NCBI RefSeq assembly: GCF_009664835.1
Contig: NZ_CP045929.1
Coordinates: 496,001-560,000, forward strand
DNA: 64,000 bases
Reading direction: 5' to 3'
Origin: Allosaccharopolyspora coralli
GTDB taxonomy: Bacteria; Actinomycetota; Actinomycetes; Mycobacteriales; Pseudonocardiaceae
Below, piece after piece: positions 18,339 through 27,276 of this stretch. The notes under the pieces are model-generated. The model did not search any database. It had not been told where the DNA came from and saw only the letters and a list, made by a program, of their open reading frames with translations. The stretch's first letter is position 1. Every line of letters starts with the position of its first letter. The position numbers were made by a program, and so were the translations under genes.

Positions 18339-18644
18339 TCACGCCCGGTCGAGGTCGCGGCGGAACCGTCGGGGAGGCTGCGGCGTGCTCGGGGGGTCTT
18401 CGAGCGCGGCCTCGACCCGGTTGAGTTCGTCGGCGAGCTGCTCTGCGGCGTCCCTGACGAGCTCGGCCCGGCCGCTCAACGAGCCCGACCAGTGCCGCTG
18501 TGCTGCGGCGAGGCGGTCGAGCAGGTCCGCTTGCAGGCGCAGGCGTTCGACCTGCGTCCAGGTGGCGGGCTCCGCCCGGCCTGACTCGCGCAGAGCGCGC
18601 TCGATGGCGGCCGCGACCCTCTCCAACTCCAAGTCGGTGATCAT
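18339..18644 (-). CDS. Hypothetical helical protein (101 aa)
   Basis: A small charged protein, almost entirely alpha-helical by composition (ELERVAAAIERALRESGRAE ... RAELVRDAAEQLADELNRVE), with a coiled-coil tendency and a Pro/Arg-rich tail. ATG 18644 follows GGGGGTGTC. No family is recognised. Its coding composition and position between same-strand genes support a real gene. Confidence 0.6.
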   Translation of the reverse strand: MITDLELERVAAAIERALRESGRAEPATWTQVERLRLQADLLDRLAAAQRHWSGSLSGRAELVRDAAEQLADELNRVEAALEDPPSTPQPPRRFRRDLDRA

Positions 18645-18736
18645 GACACCCCCGCGTCGGGACCGGTTTCCTTGAGGTGAGAGGCGAGCACGGCCACCGT
18701 AATACGGAACTGTGTGTCAGATCACGTGCGACACGG

Positions 18737-19138
18737 TCACCGGGCCGGGCTCGGCACGCCGGGCTGGTCGGTGTCCACGATGCGTTTACCCATCGGCAGC
18801 AGCGAGACCGGGACGAGCTTGAAGCTCGCGATTCCCAGCGGGATGCCGATGATCGTCACGCACAGTGCGAGGCCCGTGACGATGTGCCCGATGGCGAGCC
18901 ACCAGCCTGCGAGGATCAGCCACAGCAGGTTGCCGATGGCCGCGCCCGAGCCGGCGCCCGGCTCGTCCACGACGCGGCGGCCGAACGGCCACAACGCGTA
19001 GTTCGCCATTCGAAACGAGGCGATCCCGAAGGGGATGCCGATGATCGTGATGCACAGCAGCACGCCGGCGACCAGGTAGCCGACGGCCATCCAGAAGCCG
19101 CTGAACACGAGCCAGATGATGTTGAGCAGCAGAGCCAT
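18737..19138 (-). CDS. YccF domain inner-membrane protein
   Basis: A 133-residue integral membrane protein built from two similar halves. The repeated signature is ITIIGIPFGIASFRM in the first half and VTIIGIPLGIASFKL in the second, diagnostic of the YccF family. Each half has a hydrophobic hairpin (LLNIIWLVFSGFWMAVGYLV; LLWLILAGWWLAIGHIVTGL). The family's function is unknown. The gene appears monocistronic, with PhzF downstream-facing on the same strand. Confidence 0.9.
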   Translation of the reverse strand: MALLLNIIWLVFSGFWMAVGYLVAGVLLCITIIGIPFGIASFRMANYALWPFGRRVVDEPGAGSGAAIGNLLWLILAGWWLAIGHIVTGLALCVTIIGIPLGIASFKLVPVSLLPMGKRIVDTDQPGVPSPAR

Positions 19139-19203
19139 GACACCAGCGTGCCAGGTGCCCGGCCGCGCGTCCTCGGTGATCTCTCCGAGGCGGCCTCAGG
19201 GGC

Positions 19204-19986
19204 TCACGCGTGCAGCTGACCTCGGAGAACCGTCACCGCTCGACCCGCCAGCCCGACGCGGGTCCCTCGGAGCGTGACCTGAACCTCGCCGCCTCGGGGT
19301 GAGGCCTGCTCGGCGGCGAACCGTTCTCCATGGCCGGTGCGGCCCAGCTTCTGCGACCAGTACGACGCGAGGATGCAGTGCGCCGATCCGGTCACCGGGT
19401 CCTCGGGGACCCCGACGTTCGGAGCGAACACGCGGCTGACGAAGTCGAGTCCGGGACGGTCCCCGGCGGCCGTGACGATGACGTCGTGCGCGTCGTCGAG
19501 GGCGTCGAGGTCGGGGTGCAGTGCGCGGACCTCGGCGGCGGAAGCGACCTGCACCAGTACCCAACTCTTGCCCTGCGCGCACGCCTCGATGGTGACGCCG
19601 GGAAGGGCGTCGACGACTTCCTCCGGCGGCTCCACCGGCTCGGCCAGGCCCAGCGGAAAGTCCATCTCGATCGTGCCGTCGGCCAGTGAAGTGCACGCGA
19701 GCTCACCGCTCGCGGTCGTGAACCGCTGCTCGTCGCCCAGCACGTGCGCGGTCGCGAGCGTGGCGTGCCCGCACAGGTCGACCTCGGTGGTCGGCGTGAA
19801 CCACCGCAGCGACTTCGGCTCGTCGGCGGCGCCGCCGGTGACGACGAACGCCGTCTCCGAGTGGTTCAGCTCCGCGGCCACCGACTGCATCCACGCCGTC
19901 TCCGCAGGAGCGTCCAGCAACACGACTCCGGCCGGGTTGCCACTGAACGGGGTGTCGGTGAACGCGTCGACGACGTAGACATCCAT
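19204..19986 (-). CDS. PhzF family isomerase/epimerase-like protein
   Basis: A 260-residue protein with the PhzF signature start (VYVVDAFTDTPFSGNPAGVV) and the catalytic Glu region NHSETAFV. The TEVDLCGHATLA segment and the late DPVTGSAHCILASYW motif are also characteristic. PhzF-fold proteins are isomerases related to diaminopimelate epimerase. No phenazine genes are nearby, so its substrate is unknown and it probably has a housekeeping role. Confidence 0.92.
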   Translation of the reverse strand: MDVYVVDAFTDTPFSGNPAGVVLLDAPAETAWMQSVAAELNHSETAFVVTGGAADEPKSLRWFTPTTEVDLCGHATLATAHVLGDEQRFTTASGELACTSLADGTIEMDFPLGLAEPVEPPEEVVDALPGVTIEACAQGKSWVLVQVASAAEVRALHPDLDALDDAHDVIVTAAGDRPGLDFVSRVFAPNVGVPEDPVTGSAHCILASYWSQKLGRTGHGERFAAEQASPRGGEVQVTLRGTRVGLAGRAVTVLRGQLHA

Positions 19987-20117
19987 TCCCTGAGCTTATC
20001 TCTGCCGGACGAGCGATGATCGTCACCGGCGGGCAGCGACACCGCGGGCAGGGGCTCGACCGCGACGACGCGGCTGGGCGATGATGGTGACGCAGAGCAC
20101 GCGAGCCGGAGGTAGCA

Positions 20118-21746
20118 GTGGACACCAACGAACAGACCTTGCCGAGCTACTCCTCCGGCACGTCGGACGTTCCGCTGCTCGGCGACACCATCGGGGACAA
20201 CCTCGACCGCACTGCCGCCGCGCACCCCGACCGCGACGCGCTCGTCGAGTTCGCCACCGGCCGCCGCTGGACCTACCGCGAGTTCGTCGCCGACGTCGAC
20301 GCCCTCGCCCACGGGCTCCTGGAACGCGGAATCGTGAAGGGCGACCGCGTCGGGATCTGGGCCCCCAACCGTTCGGAATGGACCCTCACCCAGTACGCGA
20401 CCGCGAAGATCGGGGCGATCCTGGTCAACATCAATCCCTCGTACCGGAGTCACGAGCTCGAATACGTCCTCAACCAGGCGGGCATCCGGATGCTGGTCTC
20501 CGCCGAGTCGTTCAAGACCTCGGACTACGTGGGCATGATCGACGAGGTGCGCGGCCGGTGCCCGACCCTCGAACAGGTCGTCCACGTCGGCACCGGCGAC
20601 TGGGACGGGCTCTTCCGGCGCGATGCGGATGCGCAGGTGCTCCGCGACGCGCAGCGCGCGTTGTCGGCGGACGACCCGATCAACATCCAGTACACCTCGG
20701 GCACCACCGGATTCCCGAAGGGCGCGACACTGTCGCACCACAACATCCTCAACAACGGCTTCTTCGTCGGCGAGCTCTGCGGCTACACCGAGCGGGACCG
20801 GGTCGCGATCGTGCCGCCGTTCTACCACTGCTTCGGCATGGTGATGGGCAACCTCGCCTGCACCAGCCACGGCTCCGCGATGGTCGTCCCGTCCGAGGCG
20901 TTCGAGCCGCAGTCCGTGCTCGACGCGGTCGCGACCGAACGCTGCACGTCGCTGTACGGGGTGCCGACGATGTTCATCGCCGAAATGGATCTGCCGACCT
21001 TCGACGACTACGACCTGAACTCGCTGCGCACCGGGATCATGGCGGGCTCGACCTGCCCGGTCGAGGTGATGAAGCAGGTCATCGATCGGATGGGCATGTC
21101 GGAGGTTGCCATCTGTTACGGCATGACGGAAACCTCTCCGGTGTCCACGCAGACCCGCGCCGACGACTCCCTGGAACGGCGAGTGTCCACCGTCGGCCGC
21201 GTCGGCCCGCACCTCGAGATCAAGGTCATCGACCCGGTCACCGGACTGACCGTGCCCCGAGGCGAGTCGGGTGAGCTGTGCACGCGCGGGTATTCGGTGA
21301 TGCTCGGGTACTGGGAGCAGCCCGACAAGACCGCCGAGGCCGTCGACGCCGCCCGCTGGATGCACACCGGCGATCTCGCCACCATGGACGAGGACGGCTA
21401 CGTCAGCATCACCGGCCGCATCAAGGACATGGTCATCCGTGGTGGGGAGAACATCTATCCCCGCGAGATCGAGGAATTCCTCTACACCCACCCGGACATT
21501 CTCGACGCGCAGGTCGTCGGGGTGCCGGACGCGCGCTACGGCGAAGAGCTCTGTGCCTGGGTGCGCCTGCACGCGGGAGCTTCCGAACTCACCGCCGAGA
21601 CGCTGCGTGAGTTCTGCACGGGCAAACTCGCGCACTACAAGATTCCCCGGTACGTGCATGTCGTCGAGGAGTTCCCGATGACCGTCACCGGCAAGGTCCG
21701 CAAGGTCCAGATGCGCGAGGAATCAAAGCAGCTCCTGGAGCTGTAG
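20118..21746 (+). CDS. AMP-forming acyl-CoA synthetase (FadD-like)
   Basis: A 542-residue ligase starting at GTG 20118 after CCGGAGG. The P-loop motif is [11 protein letters not shown] (about residues 192-202), followed by [13 protein letters not shown] (about 333) and the hinge [16 protein letters not shown] (about 433). The catalytic Lys is in the C-terminal TGKVRK. It activates a carboxylic acid as acyl-AMP and then acyl-CoA; the NVINPSYRS-like and RGGENIYP patterns suit medium- or long-chain fatty acids. The acyl group cannot be deduced. Its 3' end faces the R2lox gene across family A and B repeats. Confidence 0.92.
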   Translation: MDTNEQTLPSYSSGTSDVPLLGDTIGDNLDRTAAAHPDRDALVEFATGRRWTYREFVADVDALAHGLLERGIVKGDRVGIWAPNRSEWTLTQYATAKIGAILVNINPSYRSHELEYVLNQAGIRMLVSAESFKTSDYVGMIDEVRGRCPTLEQVVHVGTGDWDGLFRRDADAQVLRDAQRALSADDPINIQYTSGTTGFPKGATLSHHNILNNGFFVGELCGYTERDRVAIVPPFYHCFGMVMGNLACTSHGSAMVVPSEAFEPQSVLDAVATERCTSLYGVPTMFIAEMDLPTFDDYDLNSLRTGIMAGSTCPVEVMKQVIDRMGMSEVAICYGMTETSPVSTQTRADDSLERRVSTVGRVGPHLEIKVIDPVTGLTVPRGESGELCTRGYSVMLGYWEQPDKTAEAVDAARWMHTGDLATMDEDGYVSITGRIKDMVIRGGENIYPREIEEFLYTHPDILDAQVVGVPDARYGEELCAWVRLHAGASELTAETLREFCTGKLAHYKIPRYVHVVEEFPMTVTGKVRKVQMREESKQLLEL

Positions 21747-21789
21747 CCACAGGACGCGCCATTCACCGCTTTGGTCACCCTGCGTAACC

Positions 21790-21809
21790 GCAAATTCGCG
21801 CGAATTTGC
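21790..21809. repeat. Family B palindrome core without DnaA-box-like flanks
   Basis: A perfect 20-bp palindrome, GCAAATTCGC followed by its reverse complement. It is the short core of the family B element. The two TGTGGACAA-like boxes are absent upstream. Confidence 0.7.
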
Positions 21810-21820
21810 CGCCCACACCG

Positions 21821-22040
21821 GTGCGAACGGCACTCTCGCCCCACAAGACGAGGCGAGAGTGCCGTTCGCACCACCATCTCGCTGCCGGCTCAGCGGGCGA
21901 GCCCGCACCCGCCGTGACACAGAGGTATCACCGTGCGTGGTCGCGGCGAGGGCGAACGATGAGGCGAACGGCACTTTCGCCCCACAAGACGAGGCGAGAG
22001 TGCCGTTCGCACCACCGTCTCGCTGCCGGCTCAGCGGGCG
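21821..22040. repeat. Duplicated family A palindromes at the R2lox 3' end
   Basis: The first hairpin has 20-base arms at 21821-21840 and 21852-21871 (GTGCGAACGGCACTCTCGCC and its complement). A 76-bp block at 21824-21899 is repeated at 21965-22040 with two mismatches and a 141-bp period. The second copy covers the last codons and stop of the R2lox gene (stop at 22031), so the first copy carries a dead fragment of that gene's 3' end. Confidence 0.85.
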
Positions 22041-22993
22041 GCGTCGGCGAGGGCGGCTTCGTCCTCGGCGCCGAACTGTTCCTCGAGCTGCTCCGGGGAG
22101 GCGTCCACGTCGATGTCGGCGAGGTTCGCCCCGCGCGCCGACGAGATCGCGCCGAGCCTCCGCGTGGCACGGTCGCCCGCGTACGCCGAGAGTTCCTCCA
22201 AGTCGAGCTGGAACGGTGGCTCCTCCGGCGCGTCGTCCGGTTGCCACTGGATCTGTTCCACGGCCAGCGGCAGGAGTTCTTCCATCCGCTTCTCGACGAT
22301 CTCCCAGTTCGCTTCGTCGGCCGCCACGTGCCTGCGGCAGGTGAACGTGCCCCACGCCATGTGCCTGCGCTCGTCGTCGCCGATGCGCCGCACCACTTCC
22401 TGCATTCCGGGCATGATCCCGCGCGCCGCGCAGATCTTGTGCCACGCGTAGTAGCCGGTGAGCGCCAGCGTTCCCTCGATCACGTGGTTGTAGGTCACGG
22501 AAGCGCGAACCTGGTTGGCGGGGCTCGGGTCGCGGTGCAGGGCGTGCAGCGACTCGGGCAGTGCCTCGTAGAACAGGGCGCGGTAGCCGGGGTTCTCTTC
22601 GACGTGGCTGTGCAGGTCCTCGGTGAGTCCGACGGCGTCCATCCACAGCCGGAACGCCTGGGTGTGTTTGGCTTCTTCGAAGCAGAACTGCGAGAGGTAC
22701 AGCTCGTCGCCGAACCGTCCCTCCGTGGCCATCGCGGCCATGAACGGCTGAATGTCCTGGGTGACGGCCTCCTCTCCGGCGATGAACTGCGAGCACAGCA
22801 TCGCGACGCTGCGGCGCTCCTCGTCGTCGAGGTTCTGCCAGTCCTGCGCGTCCTGGCTGAAGTCGATCCCCGCCGGGTCCCAGAACTTCTTGTTGCCCTT
22901 CGTGAACAGGCGCAACGGCAACGAGTCCCAGCGGAGTCCACCGGCACGGAGGGAGTGGAAGTGCTCGCGGTGCGCGGTCAGCTCGGCGGTCAT
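22031..22993 (-). CDS. R2-like ligand-binding oxidase (R2lox)
   Basis: A 320-residue ferritin-like protein. All six metal ligands are present at E74, E107, H110, E173, E208 and H211. V77 and Y168 correspond to the Val-Tyr ether crosslink pair of M. tuberculosis R2lox (V71/Y162). This separates it from true NrdB, which uses a tyrosyl radical with NrdA; no nrdA lies nearby. R2lox assembles a heterodinuclear Mn/Fe site with a bound fatty acid and is a presumed oxidase. ATG 22993 follows GGGAG. It is divergent from the HAD gene. Confidence 0.92.
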   Translation of the reverse strand: MTAELTAHREHFHSLRAGGLRWDSLPLRLFTKGNKKFWDPAGIDFSQDAQDWQNLDDEERRSVAMLCSQFIAGEEAVTQDIQPFMAAMATEGRFGDELYLSQFCFEEAKHTQAFRLWMDAVGLTEDLHSHVEENPGYRALFYEALPESLHALHRDPSPANQVRASVTYNHVIEGTLALTGYYAWHKICAARGIMPGMQEVVRRIGDDERRHMAWGTFTCRRHVAADEANWEIVEKRMEELLPLAVEQIQWQPDDAPEEPPFQLDLEELSAYAGDRATRRLGAISSARGANLADIDVDASPEQLEEQFGAEDEAALADAAR

Positions 22994-23081
22994 GAGGACT
23001 CCCGGTGGCGAGGGCGTGTCGGACGCCACAGCATTTTCGGTACTGAACAGTTCCGCGTCAAGGGATCGGTAGCCTGGCCCG

Positions 23082-23696
23082 GTGACCTCCCGCCTCGGAC
23101 CGGTCGTGGGATTCGACCTCGACCTCACCCTCATCGACGTCCGGCCCGCCATGACCGAACTGTTCGCACGGCTGTCCCGCGAGTTCGGCGTCGAGCTCGA
23201 CGGTGAGCACTTCGCCGCGAACCTCGGTCCGCCGCTGCCCGACGTCATCCGCGCTTACGGCTTCGACGAAGAGCTGGTCGAGCGCCTCGTCGCGCGGTTC
23301 CGGGAGTTGTACCCGGCCACGGCCATCCCGGTGACGACCATGATGCCGGGAGCCGCGGCCGCACTCGACGCCGTGCGCGCGGCCGACGGCTCCACGCTCA
23401 TCGTCACCGGCAAGTACGAACGCAACGCTGCCCTGCACATCGAGGCCCTCGGGTGGGAGATCGACCGGCTGCGCGGCGATGCGTTCGGTGCCGACAAGGG
23501 TGCCGTTCTGGCCGAGTGCGGAGCCGATGTCTACGTCGGCGATCACGTCGGGGACGTGCGTGGCGCGAAGGTGGCCGGGGCGCTCGCCGTCGCGGTGGCG
23601 ACAGGGCCCCACGACGCGGACACGTTGGTGGAGGCCGGTGCGGACGTCGTCCTGGGCGACCTCACGGAGTTCCCCGACTGGCTGAAGACGCGCTGA
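23082..23696 (+). CDS. HAD-IA family hydrolase (phosphoglycolate phosphatase-like)
   Basis: A 204-residue enzyme with motif [11 protein letters not shown] near residue 10, the motif II/III region [10 protein letters not shown] and motif [19 protein letters not shown] small helical cap lies between motifs I and II. It probably dephosphorylates a small phosphometabolite, with phosphoglycolate the usual annotation. GTG 23082 lies 88 bp from the divergent R2lox start. Confidence 0.87.
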   Translation: MTSRLGPVVGFDLDLTLIDVRPAMTELFARLSREFGVELDGEHFAANLGPPLPDVIRAYGFDEELVERLVARFRELYPATAIPVTTMMPGAAAALDAVRAADGSTLIVTGKYERNAALHIEALGWEIDRLRGDAFGADKGAVLAECGADVYVGDHVGDVRGAKVAGALAVAVATGPHDADTLVEAGADVVLGDLTEFPDWLKTR

Positions 23697-23782
23697 CCTC
23701 CTGGTGTCGCTACCCAGAGAGAACGTCCACACAGGACTGGCGCGATGCGGTCGACCCGCCACGAACGTCGAACGCCGAGCTC

Positions 23783-23808
23783 GTAACCGGTAGTATTCGG
23801 CCGGTTAC
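23783..23808 (+). promoter_or_regulatory. Inverted-repeat operator around a possible -10
   Basis: GTAACCGG (23783-23790) and CCGGTTAC (23801-23808) flank 10 bases containing TAGTAT, a good -10 hexamer. The site lies 40 bp before the SDR start. A repressor bound here would block that promoter. Confidence 0.5.
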
Positions 23809-23848
23809 GCCGGAAGTGCTCGACGATCTCGTGAGCGGAGGAGCAACG

Positions 23849-24547
23849 ATGGCCGGACGCCTCGAAGGCAAGCGGACGTTGGTGACGCACGCGGACCGAT
23901 ACCTCGGCCCACCTGTGGTCGAACTCTTCTCGTCGGAGGGCGCCGATGTGGTCGCCGACGAGTCCGTTCTGGACGAACCCGACGCGGCGCAGGGCCTGGT
24001 CGCCAACGTCGGGCACATTGACGTCCTGGTCGCGAACTTCGCGGGGCCCCGGGAGTACATGCCGGTCACGAACATGCTGGTCGGCGCCGACAGCTTCGCC
24101 GACCAGGACTTCCAGGCCTACCTCGACGCGCTCGTGTGGCCGTTCCTGCGGATCGTGCGCGCCGTGCTGCCGCAGATGATGGAACGCCGCGCAGGCAAGA
24201 TCGTGGGCGTCACCAGCGCCACCCCGGAGCGCGCGATCCCCGGGCTGAGCGTGTACTCGGCCGCCCGCGGAGCGCAGAACGCGTTCCTGCAGGTCGTCGG
24301 TAATGAAGCGGCGCCGTACAACGTGCAGGTCAACGCTCTCGGGCCCGCGCACATCGAGAACAACATGTACTACACCGACGAGATGCTGGCCGACGAGTCG
24401 GTGCGCCAGCAGTTCGAGGCTCAGATTCCCGCCGGGCGACTCGGCACCGGTCCCGAGGCGGCCGAACTGGCGTTGTCCCTGGCGAGTTCGGGCAGCGATT
24501 TCCTCGCCGGTCAGGTCATTCCGATCTCCGGTGGCTGGACCACCTGA
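23849..24547 (+). CDS. Halohydrin dehalogenase-like short-chain dehydrogenase
   Basis: A 232-residue SDR-fold protein with ATG 23849 after GCGGAGGAGC. The catalytic triad reads S123, Y136 and R140 (VTSATPERAIPGLSVYSAAR). Arg in place of the usual SDR Lys, with 13- and 4-residue spacings, matches the S132-Y145-R149 triad of HheC halohydrin dehalogenase. The N-terminal nucleotide-binding glycine motif (GxxxGxG) is missing (LVTHADRYLGPPVV), as expected for an enzyme that binds halide instead of NAD. ALGPAHIENNMYY resembles the HheC halide-site loop. Dehalogenase activity is inferred; a noncatalytic SDR is possible. Confidence 0.78.
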   Translation: MAGRLEGKRTLVTHADRYLGPPVVELFSSEGADVVADESVLDEPDAAQGLVANVGHIDVLVANFAGPREYMPVTNMLVGADSFADQDFQAYLDALVWPFLRIVRAVLPQMMERRAGKIVGVTSATPERAIPGLSVYSAARGAQNAFLQVVGNEAAPYNVQVNALGPAHIENNMYYTDEMLADESVRQQFEAQIPAGRLGTGPEAAELALSLASSGSDFLAGQVIPISGGWTT

Positions 24548-24560
24548 GCCGCTGCGGTGT

Positions 24561-24776
24561 TCAGTCGGCTCGGGTGCGTCGACGCGAGCGCACGAGCATC
24601 GACACCAGCCCGACGGCCAGTCCGGCCGGCGCGAGCAGCGCGGCGAGGTTGAGCCACACCGGGAGGTCGCTGAACCCGGCCGCGAACAGGACGAAGATCG
24701 CCACCACGGCCAGCAGTCCGGCCGCGAACAGAATCAGCGCCACGTGCGTTGCCGTCGACTGCGATGCCTCGTCCAT
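24561..24776 (-). CDS. Small two-helix membrane protein (71 aa)
   Basis: ATG 24776 gives a 71-residue protein with two hydrophobic spans (VALILFAAGLLAVVAIFVLF and LNLAALLAPAGLAVGLVSML) and a basic C-terminus (RSRRRTRAD). Its function is unknown. It converges with the SDR gene, only 13 bp from its stop. Confidence 0.6.
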   Translation of the reverse strand: MDEASQSTATHVALILFAAGLLAVVAIFVLFAAGFSDLPVWLNLAALLAPAGLAVGLVSMLVRSRRRTRAD

Positions 24777-24914
24777 GGCGTCGAGTCTAGGCGCCGCCGC
24801 AGTACCCGCCGAAAATCGGGCGAATACGCGGTACCTGACTCGTGCGTCGGCAGAGTGTGACTCGTCCTGGCTGTGCGCAGCGGTCGACGCCAGAGTTTGT
24901 GACATGATCAGGAA

Positions 24915-25739
24915 ATGCATCTGTCGCAACGGTTCGACTGGCGGGGGCACTCCGTCGCGTGGGATCACGTCGGAGGATCCGGGCCTGCGGTGGTGATGTG
25001 CCACGGGACGCCGTGGTCCGCCCAGGTGTGGGTTCCGTTCGCGCAGGCTCTGAGCCGGGAATTCTCGGTCTACTTGTGGGACATGGCTGGCTTCGGCCAG
25101 TCCACCAAGCACGCGGACCAGCCCGTCGACCTCGGCACCCAAGCCGAGCTGTTCGATGACCTGCTGCGTCACTGGGATCTGGCCTCGCCGCACGTGATCG
25201 CGCACGACTGGGGCGGCGCGGTGGCGTTGCGGGCGCACCTGCTCCACGGAGCGGCATACTCTTCGCTCGCATTGGTCGACGTGGTGGCGCTTCGCCCGTG
25301 GGGTTCCGACTTCTTCCACCTCGTCGCAGAGCACAAGGACGTGTTCGCATCCCAGCCCGGGTTCGTTCACCGGGGAGCGTTGGAGGCCTACATCGCCGGT
25401 GCCAGTCATCGGGGACTGTCGAGCGAGCAGATGGACGTCCTGACCGCTCCATGGCTGTCGGATGAGGGTCAGCGCGCCTTCTACCGGCAGATCGCTCAAG
25501 CCGATCAACGCTTCACGGACGAGATCCAGGACCTGTACTCCGAGATCGACCTCCCGGTGAAGATCGTCTGGGGACGTGAAGACACGTGGATCCCTGTCGA
25601 CAGGGCGACGCGATTGGCCGAGATGATCCCCGACGCCGACGTCGAGATCATCGACGAGGCCGGGCACCTGATCCAGTACGACGCCCCGATCCACCTCGCA
25701 ACGGCCTTGCAGCGGTGGCTGCTGCACGTCCGCACGTAA
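24915..25739 (+). CDS. Alpha/beta hydrolase with Asp nucleophile (haloalkane dehalogenase/epoxide hydrolase-like)
   Basis: A 274-residue alpha/beta hydrolase. The oxyanion motif is HGTPW (30-34). The nucleophile elbow AHDWGG carries D98 followed by W99, the general acid position is D223 (GREDTW) and the base is H251 (EAGHLIQ). An Asp nucleophile followed by Trp is typical of haloalkane dehalogenases and epoxide hydrolases, not Ser esterases. It sits 370 bp after a halohydrin-dehalogenase-like gene, which may or may not be meaningful. ATG 24915 is the only good start. Confidence 0.85.
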   Translation: MHLSQRFDWRGHSVAWDHVGGSGPAVVMCHGTPWSAQVWVPFAQALSREFSVYLWDMAGFGQSTKHADQPVDLGTQAELFDDLLRHWDLASPHVIAHDWGGAVALRAHLLHGAAYSSLALVDVVALRPWGSDFFHLVAEHKDVFASQPGFVHRGALEAYIAGASHRGLSSEQMDVLTAPWLSDEGQRAFYRQIAQADQRFTDEIQDLYSEIDLPVKIVWGREDTWIPVDRATRLAEMIPDADVEIIDEAGHLIQYDAPIHLATALQRWLLHVRT

Positions 25740-25862
25740 CCACCGGTCGCACGCGCCTTGTGGCTGGAGAAAGAGGGGTAAGTGGGTTGATCTGCGTGGG
25801 TGGTGCCGTAGCGGAACCTCACCTCGCGGCTGGCTGCGGGATCGTCGACATCGAGTAGCGCC

Positions 25863-26160
25863 CTAACGCAAGAGGAGTTCTGCGTAGTGTTGCTGAAGGG
25901 CCTGCATTTCGTCAGGTGAACGGGTCGCAACCTGCTTGCCCAGCTCCGCTTGGATGCGGTCGAGAAGGTGGTGCCACCCGGCCGCGTTCCGGGACAGAAT
26001 GGTGATCGGGTCGTCTCCAGCGGCGACACCGCTCATCAGATGCATATGCCAGTGCGTTTCCAGCCCAGCGAGGCCAGATGCGTCTGTTCGGTGAGTACTG
26101 CGGTAGCGCCGTCGCTGTGCTCCAGCAGTCCGTGTCGGGCGGGCGCACGGCGGCACTTCG
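25863..26160 (-). pseudogene. Possible broken small gene
   Basis: An open frame at 25863-26045 encodes 60 residues ([20 protein letters not shown] ... MQALQQHYAELLLR) that look like a natural helical C-terminus. Directly upstream, another frame reads coding-like residues ([20 protein letters not shown]). This suggests one gene split by a frameshift. No family is recognised. It may equally be a real 60-residue protein. Confidence 0.3.
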
Positions 26161-26369
26161 GGTGTCCGGCCGGGTACCCTAGAGTGACGCGTCCTGGAAC
26201 GCTCGAGCCGCACGGCCGACCGGGGCGCGTTCGTCGTGCCGGGGAGAGCACCCGTGCGGCGCAGCGCAGCGGCCCGGCGAGGTGGTCACTGCAGGTGGAG
26301 GCGACGACGACGGTCGCACCCGGCTTCGTGAGCGGGTGGGTGGCCGAGCGACAGGGAACGGTGAGGACA
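26046..26369 (+). other. Intergenic region and long leader of the cold-shock gene
   Basis: 324 bp before the cold-shock gene. Its first part overlaps the possible broken gene. TACCCT near 26175 could be a -10, giving a leader of about 190 nt; long 5' leaders are usual for cold-shock genes. I see no ribosome site or open frame supporting another gene. Confidence 0.35.
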
Positions 26370-26762
26370 GTGCCGACCGGCAAGGTCAAGTGGTACGACG
26401 CGGACAAGGGTTTCGGATTCCTGACCCAGGACGCTGGTGAGGACGTCTACGTGCGCTCCACCGCTCTGCCGTCCGGGGTGGAGGCGCTGAAGACGGGCCA
26501 GCGGGTCGACTTCGACATGGCGCAGGGGCGTCGTGGGCCGCAGGCGCTGAAGGTCACCCTGCTCGACCCGCCGAAATCGGTGGCGGAATCGCAGCGTCGC
26601 TCGCCCGACGAGCTGCACGGCATGGTCGAGGACATGATCAAGCTGCTCGAGGCCCGCGTGCTGCCGGACCTGCGCCGCGGCCGCTACCCGGACCGGAAGA
26701 ACACCAAGCGCGTCGGCGAGGTCGTCCGCGCCGTCGCCCGCGAGCTCGACCCCGGCGCCTGA
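26370..26762 (+). CDS. Cold-shock domain protein with C-terminal extension
   Basis: GTG 26370, preceded by GGTGAGG, gives [18 protein letters not shown], the normal start of a cold-shock domain. RNP1 is KGFGF and RNP2 is DVYVR. The domain (about 67 residues) is followed by roughly 60 residues of charged helix ([20 protein letters not shown]), so the 130-residue protein is longer than CspA (about 70) and resembles the CspB type of actinobacteria. It binds single-stranded RNA or DNA. Confidence 0.9.
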   Translation: MPTGKVKWYDADKGFGFLTQDAGEDVYVRSTALPSGVEALKTGQRVDFDMAQGRRGPQALKVTLLDPPKSVAESQRRSPDELHGMVEDMIKLLEARVLPDLRRGRYPDRKNTKRVGEVVRAVARELDPGA

Positions 26763-26778
26763 GCGGGACGCCCCGCCC

Positions 26779-27267
26779 TCACGACTGGGGTGTGACGACC
26801 CACGTTCCGGCCAACGCGAACTGGATTCCCCCGTCTTCGGCGGGCAGCAGGACGCCGGAGTACTGCTGCACCTCGACGCGGGTGAACTGCGCGTCGTCGG
26901 CGGGTGGCCGCGCCGTGTAGGTGCGTCGTTCGTCGGGGGTGAACACCGAGCTGCGGTCGGCGACCTCCTGGCCGTTCGGCAGCCGGTACATCATCGCCAC
27001 CTGCCAGGGTGCCGACGAGACCTCGCTCGGCACCGAGATCTGCACCGGCGAACCCGGCGGCACCCGCAGGTCCCCGATCGCGTCCGGATTCGGCGGTGAG
27101 CACTCCGTGCCGATCGCGTTGCAGAACTGGGCGGCCTCCACCCGGATCGATTCGCCGTGGGCGTAGAACGTGATCTCCGGGCTCTCGGGGGAGCCGGAAG
27201 CGGGAGTGCCGCAGCCGGCGAGCGCAAGGCCGGCGGCAGCCAGCAGCGCAGTCAATCCTCGGTGCAC
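26779..27267 (-). CDS. DUF2771 lipoprotein
   Basis: A 162-residue exported lipoprotein with a signal sequence and lipobox LALAGC. The mature part matches the DUF2771 pattern (EITFYAHGESIRVEAAQFCN; WQVAMMYRLPNGQEVADRS). It contains paired Cys residues that may form a disulfide. Its function is unknown. It lies next to an MFS transporter, as Rv0875c lies next to Rv0876c. Confidence 0.8.
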   Translation of the reverse strand: MHRGLTALLAAAGLALAGCGTPASGSPESPEITFYAHGESIRVEAAQFCNAIGTECSPPNPDAIGDLRVPPGSPVQISVPSEVSSAPWQVAMMYRLPNGQEVADRSSVFTPDERRTYTARPPADDAQFTRVEVQQYSGVLLPAEDGGIQFALAGTWVVTPQS

Positions 27268-27276
27268 GCCGTGAGC

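Noticed and set aside
22031-22993. Ribonucleotide reductase beta subunit (NrdB)
   Set aside because: The Val-Tyr crosslink pair and ligand spacing match R2lox and no nrdA is adjacent.
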